Part shown: positions 6,859 through 12,117 of the stretch, one piece after another
Layout of the letters: each line of letters begins with the position of its first letter
Numbering within the stretch: the first letter of the stretch is position 1
NCBI GenBank assembly: GCA_034666665.1
Contig: JAXDLK010000187.1
Span: 1 to 12,117 of the forward strand
DNA length: 12,117 nucleotides
Source of the DNA: JAXDLK01 sp034666665
GTDB taxonomy: Bacteria > Desulfobacterota > Binatia > JACPRU01
Direction of reading: 5' to 3'
Notes under the pieces: generated by a model
The model's input: the letters and a program-made list of their open reading frames with translations, nothing else
What the model was told of the DNA's origin: nothing
Databases searched by the model: none
Made by a program: the position numbers and the translations under genes

Positions 6859-7428
6859 TCAGCGGATCGGGAGGTTGTCACGCCCCCAGCGAAGCGTTCG
6901 CGCCATCCAGACGAGCTCGTCCAGGAACTTGTCCGTACGCCGGACCAGCGCCGGATCGAGAAGCCGGCCGTTCTCGTCGAAGACCTTGCTCACGGTGCCG
7001 ACGTTCACGTCCCAGAAGATCGTCACCAGCCCGAGCTCGCGAAACACCGGCAGCAGGTTCTCGATCACGCGTGTGCCACCGAACGGTCCGGCGGACACGC
7101 CCACGACGCCGACCGCCTTGTGCACGTACTCCTTCAGGTACCCGTCGAGCGCGTGCTTCAGCAGGCCCGGAAAGCTGTGGTTGTACTCCGGAGAGACGAT
7201 GACCAGCGCGTCGGCGCGGGCGAGCGTGTCGGAGACCCCAGGCTGCTTGATCGCCTGGCCGGCGTCGTCGAGCGGCAAGCTCAGCGACCCGACGTCGATC
7301 AGCTCGGTAACGACGCCCTCCCGTCTGCGGACTTCTTCCAGGACGAAGCGCGCGGCATGCGCGCTCATGCGGCCCTTCCGGACCGTGCCGAGGATCACCG
7401 GGATCGAGAGTGGGCGGCTCTCGGCCAT
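6859..7428 (-). CDS. NADPH-dependent FMN reductase (flavodoxin-like fold)
   Basis: Encodes 189 aa. The ATG at 7428 gives MAESRPLSIPVILGTVRKGR, with the first strand and the FMN phosphate loop (GTVRKGR, 14-20) where the family has them. The open frame continues 51 codons upstream but has a mixed third-base composition there and adds nothing conserved. Other motifs are SPEYNHSFPGLLKHALD (79-95), which stacks on the flavin, and VSAGPFGGTRVIENL (111-125). Length fits the NAD(P)H-dependent FMN reductase/quinone reductase family (PF03358). These cytoplasmic dimers reduce FMN, quinones, azo dyes or chromate at the expense of NADPH. The substrate here is unknown. No clear Shine-Dalgarno precedes the start. 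It is divergent from the MoxR gene, with 142 nt between the starts, and leads the two-gene unit with the zinc-ribbon protein. Confidence 0.92.
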   Translation of the reverse strand: MAESRPLSIPVILGTVRKGRMSAHAARFVLEEVRRREGVVTELIDVGSLSLPLDDAGQAIKQPGVSDTLARADALVIVSPEYNHSFPGLLKHALDGYLKEYVHKAVGVVGVSAGPFGGTRVIENLLPVFRELGLVTIFWDVNVGTVSKVFDENGRLLDPALVRRTDKFLDELVWMARTLRWGRDNLPIR

Positions 7429-7570
7429 GATCAAGCGTTCAGGCGTTCCATCAAAGGTGATCGTCCTCGCCGTTCGGCGATAACGAAGCACGACCGCCCC
7501 GTCGCTGTCGACCCTCAGGGCGCGGTGCGGCTTCCTCTCCCGGCGCAAATCCGCGATCATCGGCCGCCGG

Positions 7571-8464
7571 ATGGACGTCACCCAGGACGCCGTACGCGAC
7601 GGCCTCCGTCGCGCGCGCTACATCACCACGGCGCGCGTCGAGACCGCGATCTACGTCGCGCTCGCGCTCGAGAAGCCGCTGCTCGTCGAAGGGCCGGCGG
7701 GCGCCGGCAAGACCGAGATCGCCAAGGTACTGGCGGAGATGCTGGAGACGGAGCTCGTGCGCCTCCAGTGCTACGAGGGCCTCGACGAGGCGCGGGCGCT
7801 CTACGAGTGGAACTACCAGAAGCAGCTGCTGCGCTTGCAGGCGGACCGTACGATCGCGCCGGACCAGGGCGCGGCGAAGACCTGGGCCGACGTTTCCCGG
7901 GACGTCTTCTCGCGCGACTATCTCCTGGAACGACCGCTGCTGCGGGCGATCACCGCGAGTCACCGGGTCGTGCTGCTGATCGACGAGGTGGACAAGTCCG
8001 ACGAGGAGTTCGAGGCGTTCCTGATGGAGGTCCTGTCCGACTTCCAGGTGTCGGTGCCCGAGCTCGGCACGATCCACGCACGCCATCGGCCGGTGGTGAT
8101 CCTGACGTCGAACCAGGCGCGCGAGCTGTCGGAGGCGCTGCGGCGCCGGTGCCTCTACCTCTACATCGACTTTCCCGGAACCGAGAAGGAAGCCGAGATC
8201 CTCGCGCTCAAGGTGCCGGAGGCGGACGAGCGGCTTCGCCTGCAGGTCGCGCGCTTCGTCAACAAGCTCCGCAAGCTGGATCTGAAGAAGTCCCCTTCGA
8301 TCGCCGAGACGCTCGACTGGTGCCGGGCGTTGCTGGCCCTCGGTGTCGAGGGACTCGACGCTGCCGCCGTGCGGCAGTCGCTGAGCTTCCTGCTGAAATC
8401 GGAGGAAGACCTGCGGAAGGCGGAGCCGCGAATCGCGGCGCTCGTGCGCGAGTCCGCCGGCTGA
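7571..8464 (+). CDS. MoxR-family AAA+ ATPase (CoxD-like)
   Basis: Encodes 297 aa from the ATG at 7571. Walker A is GPAGAGKT (41-48). Walker B is LLIDEVD (135-141). Sensor 1 is LTSN (178-181), followed by RELSEALRRRCLYLYIDFP, the signature of the CoxD-type subgroup of MoxR proteins, with the likely arginine finger among R191-R193. The C-terminal part is the helical lid. MoxR ATPases form hexameric rings and, with a VWA partner, insert metals or remodel cofactors in enzymes; CoxD acts on the Cu/Mo site of CO dehydrogenase. The VWA partner gene follows after 7 nt, so the pair should work together in the cytoplasm. The client enzyme is not in the window. No good Shine-Dalgarno is visible before the start. 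Confidence 0.93.
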   Translation: MDVTQDAVRDGLRRARYITTARVETAIYVALALEKPLLVEGPAGAGKTEIAKVLAEMLETELVRLQCYEGLDEARALYEWNYQKQLLRLQADRTIAPDQGAAKTWADVSRDVFSRDYLLERPLLRAITASHRVVLLIDEVDKSDEEFEAFLMEVLSDFQVSVPELGTIHARHRPVVILTSNQARELSEALRRRCLYLYIDFPGTEKEAEILALKVPEADERLRLQVARFVNKLRKLDLKKSPSIAETLDWCRALLALGVEGLDAAAVRQSLSFLLKSEEDLRKAEPRIAALVRESAG

Positions 8465-8471
8465 GCTCTCG

Positions 8472-9593
8472 GTGCGGCGCGCGCTGACGGAGTTCGTCCA
8501 CGAGGTCCGATCCGCCGGCATTCGAGTTTCGGTCGCGGAGGCGATCGACTCGCTGCGCGCGGCGTCCGCCGTCGACTTCGAGCGCGAGCCTCTGCGCGAG
8601 GCGCTGGCGGCTGCGCTAGTCAAGGACGAGAGCGATCGCGATGCGTTCGACGAGGTCTTCGACCGGTTCTTCAGCGGCGGCGACGAGGCGCGGTCGAAGC
8701 GACGGCGGAAGTCCGCGGCCGGGGCGGAAGGCGCTCCGGGTCGAGGTCGGGGAGAGGGCGCCGGCCGGAGCACGACGCCGCCCGAGGAGCCGCGCGATCG
8801 TCCCGGCGGCGCGCGTCGAGAGACCACCGATCGCCGTCGCGACGCGGCCAAGCCCGACGGCCGCCGCAAGCTGAGTGAACGCCGCGCGCTCGCCGGGAAG
8901 CCGTTCCGCGACCTCGATCCGCTCGAGGCGGAGAGATTACCGGACCTCGCCGCCGCGATCGCGCGCCGCTTCCGCGCGCGCCTTCGCCGCCGCCTGCGCC
9001 GTGGGAAACGCGGCCGCCTGGACTTCCGCCGGACGCTCCGGAAGTCCGTCGCCCGGGGCGGGGCCGCGATCGATCTCGAGCTCCGCCGCCGGCGGCCCGG
9101 GCGGCTCGATCTCGTCGCCTTGTGCGACGTCTCCGGCTCCGTTCGCCACGCGTCCGAGTTCTTCGCCGCGCTGCTCGAGCCTTGCCGGGACTACTTCCGT
9201 CGCGTGCGCCTGCTGGTCTTCGTCGATCGACCGGTCGCGGCGAGCGTCGAGGAGGGGCGGCTCATCCCGGAGGAGACGGTCGACTTTCACGCCTTCTCCG
9301 ACTTCGGGAGGACGTTCGTCGCGGCCGAGGAGGCGCTCGGCGCCGCGCTCGGCCGCAACACGGTGCTGCTGGTGCTCGGCGATGCGCGCAACAATCGCCG
9401 ACCGGCACGCGCCGACGCGCTCGCGCGGATGCGATCACGCGTCCGTTCGGTGTGGTGGCTGAACCCCGAGGCCGAGAGCCGCTGGGGGAGCGGCGACAGC
9501 GCGATCGAATCGTATCGGCCGCACGTCGACATGCTGCTGCCGGCCTCCACGCCGGCGGAGCTCGTCGCCGCGCTCGCGCGGGTCACCCGCTGA
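8472..9593 (+). CDS. VWA domain protein, CoxE-like
   Basis: Encodes 373 aa from the GTG at 8472, 7 nt after the MoxR stop. Residues 1-68 form a helical domain (FVHEVRSAGIRVSVAEAIDS), as in CoxE proteins. Residues 70-140 are a highly charged Arg/Glu/Gly linker, probably disordered. Residues 183-210 (LDFRRTLRKSVARGGAAIDL) are the conserved CoxE segment ahead of the VWA domain. The MIDAS metal site is visible as DVSGS (219-223), a Thr at 281 and an Asp in LGDARNN (304). With the neighbouring ATPase it should form a chaperone pair for metal-centre assembly. No membrane segment is seen. It is not close to the Mg-chelatase D subunit in architecture, and pairing with a CoxD-like ATPase supports the CoxE name at family level only. 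Confidence 0.9.
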   Translation: MRRALTEFVHEVRSAGIRVSVAEAIDSLRAASAVDFEREPLREALAAALVKDESDRDAFDEVFDRFFSGGDEARSKRRRKSAAGAEGAPGRGRGEGAGRSTTPPEEPRDRPGGARRETTDRRRDAAKPDGRRKLSERRALAGKPFRDLDPLEAERLPDLAAAIARRFRARLRRRLRRGKRGRLDFRRTLRKSVARGGAAIDLELRRRRPGRLDLVALCDVSGSVRHASEFFAALLEPCRDYFRRVRLLVFVDRPVAASVEEGRLIPEETVDFHAFSDFGRTFVAAEEALGAALGRNTVLLVLGDARNNRRPARADALARMRSRVRSVWWLNPEAESRWGSGDSAIESYRPHVDMLLPASTPAELVAALARVTR

Positions 9594-9674
9594 CGGTGGC
9601 GTTGCGGGCTCGGCGACTCCGGCCGCAATCTCCATCGCCGTGACGCGCCTCGGCGAAGGTGGCATCGTGATCGT

Positions 9675-10040
9675 GTGAGTATCGTGGAAACGCCGATCGC
9701 CGCCGTCGGCGAGCTCGCTCCCGGAAAGTCGAAGAAGTTCATGCTCGACGTCGGTGGCCGCGAGGTCGAGTGCTTCCTGGTCAACTGGCGGGGCGGCTAC
9801 CACGCGTACGTGAACCGCTGCCGCCACATCGCGATGAGCCTCGACTGGGTCGAGAACCGCTTCTTCGACCTGGACCGCGAGTTCCTCCTCTGCCCGACGC
9901 ACGGGGCGCTCTACCAGCCGGACTCGGGGTTCTGCGTGTACGGACCGCCGGCCGGCAAGCGGCTGATCGCCGTGCCGCTGGCGATCCGCGAAGGCGAGAT
10001 CTACGCCGGGATGCCCGACGACTTCGAAGACGTGCTCTGA
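9675..10040 (+). CDS. Small Rieske [2Fe-2S] protein
   Basis: Encodes 121 aa from the GTG at 9675; AAGGTGG about 12 nt upstream may serve as the Shine-Dalgarno. The cluster ligands are C49-R-H51 and C73-P-T-H76, the CxH...CxxH Rieske pattern, followed by GALYQPDSG and YGPPAGKRLIAVPL, which close the cluster-binding fold. The spacing between the two ligand pairs (21 residues) is longer than in bc1-type or ferredoxin-type Rieske proteins. There is no signal peptide or membrane anchor, so it is probably a soluble cytoplasmic electron carrier or a standalone subunit. It is 81 nt after the VWA gene on the same strand and may belong to the same unit, supplying electrons to the enzyme that the MoxR/VWA pair matures. 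That link is inference from position. Confidence 0.88.
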   Translation: MSIVETPIAAVGELAPGKSKKFMLDVGGREVECFLVNWRGGYHAYVNRCRHIAMSLDWVENRFFDLDREFLLCPTHGALYQPDSGFCVYGPPAGKRLIAVPLAIREGEIYAGMPDDFEDVL

Positions 10041-10043
10041 GAA

Positions 10044-10148
10044 CCCTCTCCCGGCGCTTGCGCGCCGACCTCTCCCCGGGAGGGAGAGGTGAGAAGGAAA
10101 AGGACGCCTTCGAATCCTATCCCCTCGCCCCGTATGCGGGGGAGAGGG
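10044..10148. repeat. C/T-rich and G/A-rich palindromic intergenic repeat, probable bidirectional terminator
   Basis: It fills most of the 128-nt gap between two convergent genes. It contains three perfect or near-perfect stems: GGCGC-TTGC-GCGCC (10053-10066), ACCTCTCCC-5 nt-GGGAGAGGT (10068-10090), and CCCTC...GAGGG enclosing CCCC/GGGG (10122-10148). The outer arms CCCTCTCC (10044-10051) and GGAGAGGG (10141-10148) are also complementary, so alternative folds are possible. Repeats of the CCCTCTCCC...GGGAGAGG type are common between genes in high-GC bacteria, and this looks like one copy. Only one copy is in the window. Confidence 0.65.
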
Positions 10149-10168
10149 CTAGGGAGAAAGAGGGGGCC

Positions 10169-10705
10169 TTACTTCGCGGTGTCGGCGCGCTGCTTGAGAT
10201 AGTCCGAGAGCTCGCTGGCGTGCTTCTCGGTGACTTCCAGGATGCCGAGGAGCAGGCGGCGCGTGACCAGGTCGCCGTCGCCGATCTCACGGATCAGCTT
10301 CGTGTAGGCGACGATCTGCTGGCGCTCGAGCAGCAGGTTCTCGGCGACCATGTCGCTGAGCGTCGAGCCTTGCTCGGCGGTGACGCCCTCCTCCGCGGCC
10401 TGCCGGCCGATCTCCCGAGGACTGAACACGGGGATGCCGCCGAGCTGCTGGATCCGCTCACCGAGAAGGTCCGCGTGCTGCAGCTCGATGTCCGCGTGGG
10501 CCGTGAACTCGTCCTTCAGCCCCGGAGACATCAAGGAAGTCGCCATGTAGGCGTGCTGCTTGTACTGCAGATAGCTGGCGATCTCGGTGGATCGCAGGCG
10601 GTTCAGCTCGCTGACGATCGCCTTCGGGTCCGCCTTGTACTCCTCGGTGATCGGGCCCTGCTCGATCGCGCGCCGGATCTCGTCGGTGGGTCGGGATCGA
10701 TTCAT
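10169..10705 (-). CDS. Ferritin-like/bacterioferritin-type protein
   Basis: Encodes 178 aa. The ATG at 10705 has AAGGA 4 nt upstream. The protein is almost fully helical and fits a four-helix diiron bundle. The first helix carries E41 (STEIASYLQYKQHAYM) and the second E74-L-Q-H77, a canonical ExxH. The third carries E127 (LLLERQQIVAYTKLI). The fourth has H162 in EVTEKHASELSDYL, with Thr159 at the position where the second ExxH normally has Glu; E157 or E160 might substitute. By family it oxidises and stores iron or protects against peroxide, in the cytoplasm. It could be a bacterioferritin-like oxidase without full cage function. It is the second gene of a unit led by an 81-aa protein 70 nt upstream and ends at the repeat-type terminator. 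Confidence 0.85.
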   Translation of the reverse strand: MNRSRPTDEIRRAIEQGPITEEYKADPKAIVSELNRLRSTEIASYLQYKQHAYMATSLMSPGLKDEFTAHADIELQHADLLGERIQQLGGIPVFSPREIGRQAAEEGVTAEQGSTLSDMVAENLLLERQQIVAYTKLIREIGDGDLVTRRLLLGILEVTEKHASELSDYLKQRADTAK

Positions 10706-10775
10706 CGGTTCCTTCGCGCCGGGTACGGCGCCTGGGGCGACCGGAACCGCGGCGGGTCGAGAGCTCCGTCTGAGC

Positions 10776-11021
10776 TCAGTCCGGATCGTCGCCGAAGTGC
10801 GCCCGGATGATGCGCTGCTTCAGGTACTCGAGGGTACCGAGGTCGTCGAGGATGTCGCCCCCGGTGTCGTAGAAGAAGATCTCGCCGTTCTTGTTCTTGC
10901 CGACGGCCACGAGCCAATCGAGCTCGTCGCGGTCTTCCAACAGGTAATTGATGGTCTGCGATACGCCCTTTACCGGGATGATGCGTATCTTCACCGAGGC
11001 CTTGTCTTGCTTCGTCGTCAT
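10776..11021 (-). CDS. Conserved-looking 81-aa protein of unknown function
   Basis: Encodes 81 aa. I chose the ATG at 11021 (MTTKQDKASVKIRI), which has AAAGGAG 11 nt upstream and lies about 35 nt from the predicted transcription start. An upstream Met at 11075 lies across the promoter -10 region and is rejected. The N-terminus is basic and probably forms a beta-strand (VKIRIIPVKG), followed by a helix (SQTINYLLEDRDELDWLVAV), a turn with NKNGE, a strand (IFFYDTGGD) and a helix ending in FGDDPD. There is no Cys, signal peptide or membrane span. I recognise no family. Codons in its first third include CAA, ATA, GTA, AAT and TTG, which are rare in neighbouring genes. Position suggests a link with the ferritin-like protein downstream, such as stress response, but this is inference. 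Confidence 0.7.
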   Translation of the reverse strand: MTTKQDKASVKIRIIPVKGVSQTINYLLEDRDELDWLVAVGKNKNGEIFFYDTGGDILDDLGTLEYLKQRIIRAHFGDDPD

Positions 11022-11062
11022 CCGGGGAAATTCTCCTTTGCCCGGCAAGTCGGCCACGAGTG

Positions 11063-11091
11063 AGGATAGGGGCACCCTTCCAGGGTGTCAA
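11063..11091 (-). promoter_or_regulatory. Near-consensus sigma-70 promoter for the 81-aa/ferritin-like unit
   Basis: On the - strand TTGACA (11091-11086, perfect -35) is followed by a 17-nt spacer and TATCCT (11068-11063, four of six matches to the -10). Transcription should start near 11056, giving a leader of about 35 nt before the ATG at 11021. It is the only clear sigma-70 promoter I see in the window. Confidence 0.7.
11073..11087. promoter_or_regulatory. Perfect palindrome in promoter spacer, candidate operator
   Basis: CACCCT-TCC-AGGGTG is a 6+3+6 perfect inverted repeat between the -35 and -10 elements, touching the end of the -35. A dimeric repressor bound here would block RNA polymerase. 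The 17-nt spacer is of normal length, so a MerR-type activator that needs a stretched spacer is less likely. The regulator is unknown. Confidence 0.5.
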
Positions 11092-11156
11092 CGGCGCGGG
11101 ACCGTCAGCGGCCATATCGACCTCGCGTGGATCGCCTGCTAAAGGGTCGCCGTTCG

Positions 11157-11176
11157 GCAGCGGCGGGGGCCGCTGC
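11157..11176 (+). other. Strong hairpin upstream of the pyrophosphatase gene
   Basis: GCAGCGGC-GGGG-GCCGCTGC is a perfect 8-bp GC stem with a 4-nt loop, 111 nt before the ATG at 11288. No T-run follows. It could be part of an mRNA leader structure or an attenuator, or a terminator for readthrough from the left. Confidence 0.4.
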
Positions 11177-11246
11177 GGGATGGCAGGGCAGAAGCGTCGG
11201 CGGGATCCTTCGCTGGCGGCCAACCTTCGCAATCCGACATCGAGAA

Positions 11247-11262
11247 GGGCGCTACCGCGCCC
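11247..11262 (+). other. Leader hairpin close to the pyrophosphatase ribosome binding site
   Basis: GGGCGC-TACC-GCGCCC is a perfect 6-bp stem with a 4-nt loop, ending 15 nt before the Shine-Dalgarno GGAGGA (11278-11283) of the gene that starts at 11288. It is too far away to mask the site by itself, but could take part in a larger leader fold. Confidence 0.35.
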
Positions 11263-11287
11263 GCGACAATCGTGCGGGGAGGAAACC

Positions 11288-12117
<830 letters not shown>

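Noticed and set aside
7468..7479. CGCCG-TT-CGGCG inverted repeat between the divergent FMN reductase and MoxR genes
   Set aside because: The stem is only 5 bp with a 2-nt loop, and no convincing promoter elements surround it, so it is likely chance in GC-rich DNA.
7429..7581. A 51-codon upstream extension of the FMN reductase
   Set aside because: The family fold begins at the Met at 7428; the extension has mixed third-base composition, reaches into the MoxR start and adds nothing conserved.
6097..8487. A 796-codon open frame on the + strand
   Set aside because: It crosses the PhnD-like, zinc-ribbon, FMN reductase and MoxR genes in another frame or strand, is Arg/Ser/Pro-rich and has no conserved motif.
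11022..11075. An 18-codon N-terminal extension of the 81-aa protein
   Set aside because: It would start upstream of the predicted transcription start and cover the -10 element, while the ATG at 11021 has a Shine-Dalgarno.
11063..11091. A MerR-family promoter (CueR/ZntR type)
   Set aside because: These have a 19-20-nt spacer; here it is 17 nt, and the palindrome half-sites differ from known MerR boxes.

Overview
This is a 12.1 kb stretch of a very GC-rich (roughly 70% by eye) bacterial chromosome. Genes are densely packed, GTG starts are common, and codons end mostly in G or C. A membrane pyrophosphatase, a MoxR/VWA/Rieske cluster, a ferritin-like protein and surface-polysaccharide glycosyltransferases suggest a free-living bacterium of the Acidobacteriota, Myxococcota, Rokubacteria or a similar lineage. 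The phylum cannot be fixed from the sequence. I see no tRNA, rRNA, CRISPR array, transposase or integrase.

Layout. (1) Positions 1-4146, + strand: a polysaccharide gene group that continues from the left. It holds the 3' part of a polytopic GT-C-like membrane protein and two GT4-type glycosyltransferases. The first two genes overlap by ATGA. A 38-codon frame lies between the two GT4 genes and overlaps both, with ATGA at its start and GTGA at its end. (2) Positions 4180-4872, +: a NicO/UreH-type metal transporter with a histidine-rich loop. (3) Positions 4889-5655, - strand: a two-gene unit with ATGA overlap, made of a small helical protein and an AbiEii/DUF6036-like nucleotidyltransferase, which looks like a toxin-antitoxin module. 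(4) Positions 5829-6626, +: a lone PhnD-like binding protein without an ABC transporter. (5) Positions 6656-7428, -: an NADPH-dependent FMN reductase followed 11 nt later by a 63-aa zinc-ribbon protein. (6) Positions 7571-10040, +: a MoxR AAA+ ATPase, a CoxE-like VWA protein and a small Rieske protein, probably one transcription unit for metalloenzyme maturation or electron transfer. (7) Positions 10169-11021, -: a ferritin-like protein preceded by an unrecognised 81-aa protein, read from a near-consensus sigma-70 promoter whose spacer contains a perfect palindrome. (8) Position 11288 to the right end, +: the 5' part of a membrane pyrophosphatase of a divergent type with an N-terminal signal peptide.

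All three convergent gene junctions (near 4880, 6645 and 10100) contain perfect inverted repeats that probably act as bidirectional terminators. The one near 10100 is a C/T-rich and G/A-rich intergenic repeat of multi-copy type. No gene-free stretch exceeds 300 bases; the longest is 11022-11287, which holds a promoter with a palindrome and two leader hairpins. The best candidates for something new are the two-gene nucleotidyltransferase module, the linker frame between the glycosyltransferases, and the palindrome-controlled 81-aa/ferritin-like pair.
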